A stretch of DNA of 10,692 nt from Conidiobolus incongruus B7586 (Eukaryota > Entomophthoromycota > Entomophthoromycetes > Entomophthorales > Conidiobolaceae). The stretch spans positions 1 through 10,692 of the forward strand of contig JNEM01012516.1 in NCBI GenBank assembly GCA_000697335.1. Reading direction: 5' to 3'. The notes under the pieces are model-generated. The model searched no databases. It was given only the letters and a program-made list of their open reading frames with translations, and was not told the origin of the DNA. Positions 1 through 8,736 of this stretch are shown in pieces; the first letter of the stretch is position 1, and the number at the start of each line of letters is the position of its first letter. A program made the position numbers and the translations under genes.

Positions 1-387
1 TTCTCTGGGGTCATGAGTGCTATGAGTAGTATGATTAATATTGAAATTCCCTATGTTAATGTTTTGACCAAGATGGATTTATTGGCCGAAGGTGATGAAG
101 AGTTAATTCAAAGATTTTTGGATGTTGATCCAACTTTATTGCTTGATGACGATGACAAAAGCATAGGCGTTAAGGGTGGATTCACTGAAAAATTTCATCA
201 GTTGAACTTGGCATTGGTGCAATTGATTGAAGATCAATCTCTAGTCAGTTTTATCCCATTGAATAACACAGATGAAGATAGTGTCGAATACATATTGAGC
301 TATGCTGATAATGCTATTCAATATGGAGAAGATTTAGAACCTGAAATGCCTAAAGAAATGGAGGACGATATGGAAGATTATGAATAA
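1..387 (+). CDS. GPN3: GPN-loop GTPase 3, 3' part only (5' end outside window)
   Basis: This is the C-terminal part of a GPN-loop GTPase, open from base 1 (reading F-S-G-V-M-S-A-M) to the TAA at 385–387. The family forms dimers (GPN1/GPN3; Npa3/Gpn3 in yeast) needed for assembly and nuclear import of RNA polymerase II. Visible landmarks are the conserved stretch I-E-I-P-Y-V-N-V-L, followed at 67–78 by T-K-M-D, the G4 box that reads guanine. Near the end are F-I-P-L and A-I-Q-Y-G-E-D-L-E, the latter characteristic of GPN3 rather than GPN1 or GPN2. An acidic tail closes the protein, as in other GPN3s. The P-loop, switch regions and the Gly-Pro-Asn insertion lie upstream of the window and cannot be checked. 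An ATG at base 13 is internal, not the start. No intron is visible in this part. Confidence 0.9.
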   Translation, partial: FSGVMSAMSSMINIEIPYVNVLTKMDLLAEGDEELIQRFLDVDPTLLLDDDDKSIGVKGGFTEKFHQLNLALVQLIEDQSLVSFIPLNNTDEDSVEYILSYADNAIQYGEDLEPEMPKEMEDDMEDYE

Positions 388-2404
388 TTACTCTAAACTT
401 ATAGATCGATATGCTATTATTTCTGATTATTTATAGCATACATGTTTTACATTAAATCAAATATTTTGTTAAAAATCATGGTTAACTCATGAATAATTTT
501 TTGATATAACTATAGGATTAATTTTATACTCCATTATATAATTCAACGTAGTATCAAATTGTTAACGAGATGTTTGTTTCATCAATTTTATCTTAGTATT
601 GGTTTTAAAATATCTTGAATTTTAATTAATCATTGGTTAGAAAAATATTATTTACGATAATTAACTATCATATACTTTCAAAACCGATAATTCTGAGAAT
701 AATTTTGTGATAGTGAGAATATTTATATTTTTTAAATTATAGCATCTCTATTAAACTTATTTCATTTTATAATATTTAAAATTTTTGATATTTTGAAATT
801 TTAGCAAAACTTTATCTATAATATCAAAAAATATTTTCAAATATTACTGTCTAACCGATCAAATCAATAGTGACAATTTCCATTGATTGGTTTATTGTGT
901 TAGTGTTTTAATAACCAAAACATAATGTATAAATTATATAATATTAGGATCAAGAATTTTAAGATTATATTGATTATGATCACACAATTGAAATAATATT
1001 GAAAAAAACAGATATTTAATGCATTTATTCATATTCCATCTCAATGTTTTTATGGCTTTAATTTAGAACTAATTATAATGTATAAAATGATTTGATAATT
1101 GATTCAATATTTCAAACTTTAATATAATTCGATTTACTATGAAATATATAGTTCAATACAATAATAAAGTTAATTGCTAACTGGACAAATATTTTTCAGT
1201 ATTTTCATTAAAAATCACTAATATTTTTTTCAAATTCGAGAAAGAATATTAAATTTTAAGTTAAATTGAAATCAATGTTTTTAGATACTCTTATTAAATA
1301 AAAGTATGCTAATAATTTCAATTAATATTATTAATAATTATTTAATAAACTGATTATATGATATTCATTTGAAAGTATGCTGAAAAAATTATTTTATAGT
1401 TGACTCAATTTTCAAATCATCTATTAAGTTGTATGAGGAATAAAATAAATATTAAATTAGTGGATTTTCATTACATATTAACAATCTCTAATCTAGCCAT
1501 TATATTACTATGGCGATACTTTTTATATCATGAATACTACTAATGAATTATATATCATCAGTCTTTATATTAAAACAGAATCTATCTTAATAAATCTTTT
1601 ATAGGATTAATCATTGCGAATGATGATTAAAAATAAATAAAATAATCACCAAAAAATTATATGCTTTATTTCAACTTTTTCAATAGGATATTAAAATAGT
1701 CAATAATTTAGGAGTAAAGTTAAATATCTTGGCTAGAAACCATCATAAATTGTAATATTATATCTTTCAATCAGAATTGAAGGATATTAAAATAGTTATT
1801 TGTGATTATTAAATCACTAGTTATAATTTTCATACCCAACTATGTGAAAATATTTAAAACAGTAACTTTGAATATGGTTTGATTCAGCTCATTATTTTAT
1901 ATTTTAAATTATTTTATAAAATGGTTTATGAAAATGAAATTTGTAAATTAATGTCTTTATATGTGTAATTTAATTTCGGAATATGTCAAAAATAATTAGC
2001 TTAATTGCCAAAATATTTGTTCATTCTGAAGATTAAATTTTAAAATAATATACTATACAGGATAACATTTCAACATATTTGGTTTTCATGTGACTTAGCA
2101 ATTAATTTGATACATGAATGGTATTCCATAAAGTTTTTGTTGAAGATATTGAATGCTATATAAATAACAACCTGATCAATCATTCATTAAACTATTTTTA
2201 ATTCTAATCCAATTTTAACATTTAAAATATTCAATATTAAGAGAGTGAGATCCAATTGAATTCCACGTTATTTATGATCTAAACTATATATATTCTATAT
2301 CTACTACTAATTTATCACTTTAATCTTTTTCAATTATCAATAATATTTTATATTATTAATAATTTTTAATATTTAATTTTTTAATTTAAAAATATACTTA
2401 TATT
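388..2404. other. Intergenic region between GPN3 and OSH3, no gene seen
   Basis: Two kilobases of AT-rich DNA, about 20% G+C in three 60-base lines that I counted. No open frame of useful length, splice-bounded exon, tRNA-like box or clear repeat stands out. It still holds about a dozen CpG dinucleotides, unlike the far right of the window. It must contain the 3' end of the GPN3 transcript and the promoter of OSH3. A TATATAAATA stretch at 2157–2166 lies about 240 bases before the OSH3 start, but such strings are common in this composition. Confidence 0.6.
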
Positions 2405-5400
2405 ATGTCATATCCATTTACGCAACTGTATGACTTGGCACCAGGTCAAAAACACTTTCACCGCTTTCATATCAAAAAACCCAATTCGACTATTTGCTAC
2501 ACATTTGAAACATCTCCATCTCCTATAACGTTATCTTATGCTCTCTATTTAGAACCCGAAGTTCTTAATTCTGATAACCTGCTATCTCCAATTAGTAATT
2601 ACCCTTTATCACCAGCTAGTGTTATCAAGTCGGACTACTTTAACACTCCTCAACCTTCTGGGAAATATTTACAGAATAACGCTTCTCAAAGCAGCCTCAC
2701 AATGAGACAAAGTAGCGAAACTAACCAGGAAATTACTTCTCCCGGTGGCAATTCATTGAGTTCACCACCCTTTTCACCAAACGCGAGGAGTATTAATGAG
2801 ACAAATACAAATAGCCTGATAGAAATTCTACCTATTAGTACTATGGAGAGTACGGGCCAAGTTAAAGGGAAGATATTGGTTGATAAAATAGGTTACTATC
2901 GTATGTTTTTTAGTAATGAATCGGAAAATCAAAGGTGTCAAATTGATGTTAAAATTTCGGTTGAATCAGGTATATACTAGCTCTTATATTATATTTTTAT
3001 TCAGATACTTAATTCTAATATTGATTATATTTCAAATATATTAATGATGCTTATTATTCTCTAGCACCATTGAATCAATCAGAAATGCAAAATACAGAAA
3101 TTTCTGGATGGTTGCTAAAGAAAAAAAAGAAAAAAATGCAAGGATGGGCGAAACGTTGGTGTCAAATCAAAATGGGTGTACTGAGTTACTCTAAATTGGA
3201 AAATGGTCCATCACGTGGATCCGTCAAATTACATCAATCTGTATTTTCAATCTCTCCAAAAACACTTTCTATTAATATTGATTCAGGGAATGAACTTTTC
3301 CGTTTCAAGTATTTCACAAGAGAAGATTTCGATCGTTGGATTCATGTAATTCGATTGAATGTAGATAATGCATCACAGCAATTGATGGAATTTCCATCAC
3401 AAGGCTCTCTTGCAAATCGCCGCGAAGATTTGGCTCTGAGAGCTATTGAAAGATCTTTAACCATTAAACAATCTGTAATAAGGAATGGTGAAGGAGCTGG
3501 TATTCTCACTGAAGATAATGGTCCCGAAATACAAGTTAAACTCCAGCAGCTACAACAGACATTAGCCACCATTATGGCTCAGATTTCCTCGTCCGGTACT
3601 CCTGTCTCAACTCCAATGGTCCCTTCGTCCTCTCAACAGTCTTCAGCTTCAGATACCTCTAAGGCTAATCAAAAACCCAAATTTATCTCTTTTAGAACTA
3701 AACGTGATCCCACTGTAACTAATGGTACACCTAATTCAAGTGATAGTCTGGATTCAATTCGAAACAATTTGAGAATTTTGGTCCAATCCGCTTTAGTTGA
3801 CACTAAATGGATTGATGAACACATCCAAAAAGAACTTGATAGCAAGAGAAAGTTAGAGCTTCAATATATCAACACAGTTGGTAATCTCTCTGTACAAAAT
3901 TCGTCTCGTGCTTCTAGTCCGTTCACGACCAATTCCAAGAGCTCTTTGAATAACCCTGTACCTGATCATTTACAGAACGGTGATATTAACGCAAACGGAC
4001 GTCTTTATGGTCATCGTAGTCGCCGATCCAGATTTTTATCTACTGTCTCAATTGAAACCACCGGAGCAGATGAAGAGTTCTTTGATGCTATTGATATAGA
4101 TCAACAAGATTATGTCCACAGTCCTACTGATCTTCCTTACCGGTCAGACGAGTCTCCAACTTTCCCGGAAGATGATGACGATGTTGCTAATCCCGTTATT
4201 ATTGATGAAAATGATGATGATGATAGTCCTAATGAAAATGGCTCCACTCCTTCTTTAACCCTATCCTCAAGGAAAACCCAATTATCCAAACCATTCACAA
4301 GGCGCACCGCACTACCAGCACCCACAAGTGGCAATGATGTGAACTTGTTAACCATTTTGAGACAAAATATTGGTAAAGATCTTTCTACTATATCAATGCC
4401 TATTAGTTTGAATGAACCATTGAGTATTCTTCAAAGAATGTGTGAGGAATTTGAATACAGCGAATTTTTGGATCGTGCATTAAATTCAACATCTTCCATG
4501 GATCGTCTCTTAATGGTGACAGCATTTGCCTTCTCCGCATATGCCTCAGCTGGATATCGTGCTGAAAGAAAACCTTTCAACCCATTACTTGGTGAAACTT
4601 ACGAAAACTTCAGACCAGATCGTGGTTTCAAATTCCTTTCTGAAAAAGTTAGTCACAATCCTCTTATCTTTGCCTATCACTGTTCAAGCATAGAGCCTGG
4701 ATGGGAAGTGTGGAGTGAAATGAAGCCTAAAAACAAATTCTGGGGTAAATCCATGGAATTAAATAGCTTGGGTACAACTCATGTCACATTCAAAAATTCT
4801 GCAAACAGTAACGACGAACCAGATCATTTCGTTTATAACAAGAGTGTTACATGGATGCGTAATATCGTCGGTGGTAGGAAATATATTGAACAGAGTGGTG
4901 AAGTGAAAATCACCAATTTGACCACTAGGGAACATGCCAAAATTGTTTTCAAAGAATCCACTCTCTTCAGTTCTTCTAACCAAGAAGCCAAAGCAACACT
5001 CCATGATTCAAAGGGAAATGTTGTTTGTAAACTAATAGGTCAATGGAACAGCTCTTTGATGATAGAGAAAGGAAAGGATAACCTTGAAATCCTCTGGAAA
5101 GCCAAACCGCTTCCCTCAAATGCTGAGTCAATGTACTGTTTCACATCTTTTGCTATGGAATTGAATGAAATTACACCCGATTTAGAGGGAGTCCTACCAA
5201 TCACAGATACGAGACTCAGGCCTGATCAAAGACTATTTGAAGATGGTAAAATTGACTTGGCAGAATCAGAAAAAGTTAGATTGGAGGAAGGTCAAAGGGC
5301 CAGAAGAAGAGAAAGAGAAGAGAAGGGAGAAACATATCAACCCATTTGGTTTAAATTACAAAAGCAAACTAATCATGAAAACAAGCAAGAAGATGCTTTT

Positions 5401-5469
5401 ATTTACCAAGGTGGTTATTGGGAAGCTAGAGAGAAAGTACAATTTAAAAATATTCCTCAAATTTTTTAA
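2405..5469 (+). CDS. OSH3: Osh3-type oxysterol-binding protein (GOLD–PH–FFAT–ORD), two exons
   Basis: Lipid-transfer protein of the OSBP/ORP family; yeast Osh3 works at ER–plasma membrane contacts and binds PI4P. Exons 2405–2969 and 3065–5469 join in frame, reading E-S-A-P-L-N-Q, to give 989 residues (yeast Osh3 has 996). Domains in order: a GOLD-like domain (about 17–187) split by a Ser/Pro/Asn-rich insert (about 53–135); a PH domain (201–286) with a poly-Lys loop before M-Q-G-W-A-K-R-W; a disordered linker; an FFAT-like motif E-F-F-D-A-I-D (526–532) after acidic residues; an Asp-rich stretch (about 557–576); and the ORD (about 613 onward). ORD landmarks are K691-P-F-N694 with L-G-E, and K925/E929/R933, which match the PI4P-binding set of Osh4. 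The normal E-Q-V-S-H-H-P-P fingerprint reads E-K-V-S-H-N-P-L here (715–722), lacking the second His. The start ATG has A at −3. The TAG at 2978 lies inside the intron. Confidence 0.93.
2970..3064 (+). other. OSH3: OSH3 intron (95 bases, phase 1)
   Basis: Donor GTATAT follows TCAG, and acceptor CTAG precedes CACCATTG. Removing it joins the GOLD exon to the PH–ORD exon in frame, with a GCA codon formed across the junction. Read-through would stop at 2978–2980, just inside the intron. It is the longest intron in the window. A TTCTAAT string near its middle and TTAATGA near its end are possible branch sites. Confidence 0.88.
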
Positions 5470-5521
5470 AAATACTAATATCATTTAAGTTCAAACAAAA
5501 AATTATATTTTGTGCCAGTAT

Positions 5522-5527
5522 TTTATT
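5522..5527 (-). terminator. Candidate COG4 poly(A) signal
   Basis: TTTATT on the plus strand reads AATAAA on the minus strand, a little over 110 bases past the COG4 stop. It lies inside the likely 3' UTR of the convergent OSH3 gene. The hexamer occurs often by chance in DNA of this composition, so position is the only support. Confidence 0.3.
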
Positions 5528-5563
5528 TCGATAAATATCCAAAAATTAAAATTATTATTAACA

Positions 5564-5569
5564 AATAAA
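5564..5569 (+). terminator. Candidate OSH3 poly(A) signal
   Basis: AATAAA about 95 bases past the OSH3 stop. A second AATAAA lies at 5595–5600. Either would end the transcript within or close to the COG4 coding end at 5640, so the two convergent transcripts probably touch or overlap. Chance occurrence is likely in this composition. Confidence 0.3.
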
Positions 5570-5639
5570 TTTGCTGTTAATAACGTGATTGTAAAATAAA
5601 AATTTTATACTGAATATTTTGAAATTTAATATTAAAAAT

Positions 5640-8306
5640 TTAAGCATTAAGGTTAGGCTTAGAATCTAATTGAGGACATAAACTAATTATAAAATCTTCC
5701 AATTTGTTATTGTCCCAATCTTGTCTAAATTACCAATCAATATTAACATTCACTAATTAATGTTATTAAAAATTCATGTTTACCTTAATTTCATCCAATT
5801 TGCCAATATTTCGAGAGTGATTTTATTCGAATGATTCGATTGATGCGAGGCATATTCATCTACAACTAAATCATCTGGTAAAACATCTCTGACATGATCT
5901 ATTTCTTCCTGAATTAAAATATCAACAATGGTTAGGGGAATTCTGAAATAATCTTTGACATAAACATCTGTCAAACTGGACAAAAACTGAATGATTAATC
6001 TTAGATCTTCGTCTAACTTTTGAGCACCAAACTATTAAAAAAATAAATATGAAATATATAAAATTTTTAATTATATAGATATTACCCAATTAAATTTCTT
6101 TTTCAAAATAAATTCTACTTCAAATTGATTGGCAACAATTTCACTGATTTTTTCTATTAATAATTTGAAATTGAATTCTGATAGATTGGTTTGATAGGGT
6201 TTTAAAAAAGGATGTAATCTAGATTTGAACTTCAATTCAATCGTGGATAACAATTGCAAATCCTCTTCTTTTTCGATAATATAGTCACTTTCATTACTCA
6301 ATAATTGCATGAAGTCCGTTAATTTGGGGGTGAGGGATTTGGAGACAAGTCTTTCGAAGAGATTTTGGTGAGAACGTTTAAATCGGGTCTCAATTTCGTT
6401 CAGTGAAAGGATACTGGTATCGAATTCTAATTTTTGGGACGATGGGAAGGTAGTAAGAATTTTATGGGCAACAGATTGAAGCTCAGAAATTAGAGTATTT
6501 ACATATTTTTGACTGGTTCCAGTGTTATTGATGGAAATCAACATGCTTTTCAAAGTGGTCACATTTGCATTGCTATTCGGTTTACTAATTGGTTTGGGAT
6601 CGAAAGAAGGTAGAACTAGTTTTGTCAAAACTTCTTTATAGATTGAAATGCTTTGTTGGAATGTTTCAAGATGACAATTGGTTAGAGATCTGAAACTTCC
6701 TTTCTTGATGAGATAGAAGCTATCATCGACGCTACTACTAGTACCATTGCCCTCTTCATATTCGTCCATTTCGATTGCTTGCTTAATTGTATCTGTGAAA
6801 TAGAATTTTTCAATCAAAGGATATTGGTTCATGAGAATTTCTCTGAATTGAGGGAATAGTTGAATATCATCAGCCTCATCTTTTAGAAGCTGATTCAAGC
6901 TGTTTTCAACGAGTGAGATTGGACAAGAATAATGATGGCGCGCCAAAGATTTTTCGGATTCTACACTCAATTTTTCCTCGGTGATTTTATTCAAGGCCAA
7001 TAATTCAAATAATCTAATTTTTTGGCACATAAAAGTTAACTCGTCCAAAATTCTATCGAGTTCTTTGATATCTAATTCGGCATTTAAATTTGGAGTGGCT
7101 CTGGCATTTGGGTTAACTGACAATACAGATGACATGTGAATTTTTTGGATGGTAGAATCCCAATCGTTGACCTGTTTAAAATCTTGAAAGATTTGTAAAC
7201 ATAGAGGGTTCACCAGCTCAATTAATTGATTAAACCAGCTAAGAAACCAACCTGAGCCAAAATGATCACCGATCCATTCCTGATATTCTGTCATATTCGC
7301 AGCCAGATTTTCCAAAAGTTGTTTAAGCTGTAATATAGGTTTCAAACTATCGTTCTTTTCTTGATTTAACAAAGGCTTTGTGATATAGTCATTAAGTAAT
7401 TTAATGGCTAATTCAGGTTCTCCTAACTTTGGCAATTTTTTAATTTGTTCTAATATTTTATCCTTATCATTGGATTTGATTCCTTCTTGATAATTTAATT
7501 TCAACTTCTCAATAAGTTCCTGTCTGAAATTTTCGAATCTTTCCATATTGAAATGATCTAAATTCTATAGATTGATATTAATATTTAAACAATTGAATAT
7601 ATATTGAATTATGATATTACCTTGAAGTATTTTCCAAAGTAACCTTTCTTTAAAGTCTCGATATCTGTATTTAAATAATTGTTGATAGATTGTATAGATT
7701 GATTTAAGTCATTATTCTCAATGCCCAATTTTAATTCTTCTTGATAAATCTAAATCCAATTGATCAATATTTATTGGATTGAATAATTTGCATTTGATAA
7801 ATATATAATTACTTTGAGATTCTTAGTGTTTCTTAACTGAGTTAATACTTGGTTAACAGAATTCTAAAATAATATTAATTTTTAATAAATATATTCAACT
7901 TTTAATAAATATACTTGTTGCTGGTTATAATATATTAATTTTTGAAGAGGATTCCAGCCAATTTCGTAAGCTTCTTCAATTAAAGTCTTAAAATCCTTAA
8001 TTTGGTGTTCTAAAACATCTAAATTAGGTCTAAATTAAAGCATGATTAATCTATTGAATAATTGAATTTGACTGTTCGCATTTACTTGGCGTTCTTTTCC
8101 AAATTAGTTTTTAAATCTTTGAAAAATGTGTCTTTATTTGCCATTTTACAACTGATCTTCTTTTCTAAATCTTCCTCATCCAATTCAATTTGTTTTAGAG
8201 TTTGTCGAATTTTTTCAATATCTGTCAACTGGTTAATTTGACATAATTCTTCATCTTCGATATCTTCTGTTATTGGTAACTCTGTTTCAGCTGTCATATT
8301 TGGCAT
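5640..8306 (-). CDS. COG4: Conserved oligomeric Golgi complex subunit 4, seven exons
   Basis: Subunit of the COG tethering complex (lobe A with COG1–3), which captures retrograde vesicles at the Golgi and works with SNAREs and Sly1-type SM proteins. Exons, read on the minus strand: 8306–8086, 8029–7915, 7863–7813, 7749–7621, 7564–6086, 6031–5784 and 5724–5640. They sum to 2328 bases, 775 residues plus TAA; human COG4 has 785. The N-terminus (about 23–75) is charged and helical, likely the coiled coil of the complex core. Family landmarks recalled from human COG4: K-L-P-K-L-G (216–221) against its F-P-L-L-G; E-L-D-x-x-L-D-x-x-L near 340; Y-P-L-I-E-K-F-Y-F (420–428) against Y-V-T-M-E-E-Y-F-M; S-S-V-D-D-S-F-Y-L-I-K-K (about 448–459) against S-S-M-V-D-D-V-F-Y-I-V-K-K. 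The C-terminal F-N-W-F-G-A-Q-K-L-D matches F-N-R-L-G-G-L-Q-F-D, a junction formed by splicing. The start has A at −3; a second ATG is codon 4. Confidence 0.92.
5725..5783 (-). other. COG4: COG4 intron 6 (59 bases, phase 2)
   Basis: Donor GTAAAC follows TTAAG, and acceptor AATTTAG precedes ACAAGATTGG. Splicing adds the last 28 residues, starting at an Arg codon split by the intron (R-Q-D-W-D-N-N-K), and ending at the TAA at 5640–5642. Read-through would stop at once, since TAA follows AGG in the unspliced frame. Confidence 0.82.
6032..6085 (-). other. COG4: COG4 intron 5 (54 bases, phase 0)
   Basis: Donor GTAATA follows AATTGG, and acceptor TTAATAG precedes TTTGGTGCTC. The junction restores the family motif F-N-W-F-G-A, comparable to F-N-R-L-G-G in human COG4. 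This is strong support for the exact splice sites. Confidence 0.87.
7565..7620 (-). other. COG4: COG4 intron 4 (56 bases, phase 0)
   Basis: Donor GTAATA follows TTCAAG, and acceptor CTATAG precedes AATTTAGATC. Splicing joins G-K-Y-F-K to N-L-D-H-F-N-M-E-R-F, so the ATG at 7546 is internal. A second AG six bases on would break the frame of the following exon. Confidence 0.85.
7750..7812 (-). other. COG4: COG4 intron 3 (63 bases, phase 0)
   Basis: Donor GTAATT follows CTCAAA, and acceptor GATTTAG precedes ATTTATCAAG. The exon it enters encodes L-K-L-G-I-E-N-N-D-L, the counterpart of the L-K-F-C-M-D-G-V region of human COG4. Confidence 0.83.
7864..7914 (-). other. COG4: COG4 intron 2 (51 bases, phase 0)
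   Basis: Donor GTATAT follows CAACAA, and acceptor TATTTTAG precedes AATTCTGTTAACC. It is the shortest intron in the window. Most of its length is a 20-base tandem duplication, listed separately. Read-through reaches a stop after about eight codons. Confidence 0.83.
7880..7913. repeat. 20-base tandem duplication inside COG4 intron 2
   Basis: The 14-mer TTTTAATAAATATA occurs at 7880–7893 and again at 7900–7913, a 20-base period. It fills about two thirds of the 51-base intron. On the gene's strand the first copy is preceded by G and forms the GTATAT donor; the second copy is preceded by A and cannot. Confidence 0.7.
8030..8085 (-). other. COG4: COG4 intron 1 (56 bases, phase 2)
   Basis: Donor GTAAAT follows GCCAA, and acceptor AATTTAG precedes ACCTAATTTAG. 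A Lys codon is split by the intron, giving E-K-N-A-K-P-N-L-D. ATTAATC lies about 20 bases before the acceptor and could be the branch site. Read-through stops at the TAA at 8082–8084. Confidence 0.83.
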
Positions 8307-8736
8307 AATTGTAAATATTTTATTTTGATGATATAATTGTTCAAAATATTCAATTTATTTAAATCATTTAAGTGATTTTTGAATCAAATGGGACATTCAT
8401 TAATTCAATTAAAGTATTATAAAAATTCATTTTGATTATGGGAATATAAATTTTGATTTTTGATTGTCAGACTGGTTGAAATAATTATAAAAAATCAAAA
8501 TGTGACATCCAAAGTTGTATTGTGTTATTAATTAAACTAGCAATTTCAAGTAAGTCAGTCATTTCATGATGATTGTTTTTTCTTGATATCACTTTTTGCA
8601 TTCAATATAATTATATATAAATTGAAAAACCATAATAATATATTTTTTAATTTAAATATCACAATTTATATGTTATAAAAATATGTAACATCATAGGTTA
8701 TATACAACTATTCTTTTCATAACATTTATTTTTTCG
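8307..8736. other. COG4 upstream region, no gene seen
   Basis: AT-rich DNA upstream of the COG4 start, presumably holding its promoter and 5' UTR. Reading toward the gene, TTTATATATAA near 8612–8622 could serve as a TATA element about 310 bases out, but such strings are expected here. One CpG is present, at 8735–8736. No open frame or RNA gene is seen. Confidence 0.5.

Noticed and set aside
1686-1796. A 15-base direct repeat (GGATATTAAAATAGT at 1686–1700 and 1782–1796)
   Set aside because: A single 15-mer match in 2 kb of such biased composition is not far from chance, and nothing around it suggests an element.
2157-2166. TATA-box-like string upstream of OSH3
   Set aside because: TATATAAATA-type strings recur throughout this AT-rich DNA, so it is not listed as a promoter.
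2405-2980. A stand-alone 191-residue gene ending at the TAG at 2978
   Set aside because: The TAG lies just past a GTATAT donor; splicing to 3065 joins GOLD and PH in frame and matches the Osh3 length.
3342-5004. Minus-strand open frames of 72–81 codons at 3342–3572, 4137–4355 and 4759–5004
   Set aside because: They lie opposite the conserved OSH3 exon, have no family motifs and are explained by the coding bias of the sense strand.
5237-5488. Plus-strand 83-codon frame overlapping the OSH3 3' end
   Set aside because: A Lys-rich shadow frame of the charged OSH3 C-terminus, which is itself conserved (K-x3-E-x3-R).
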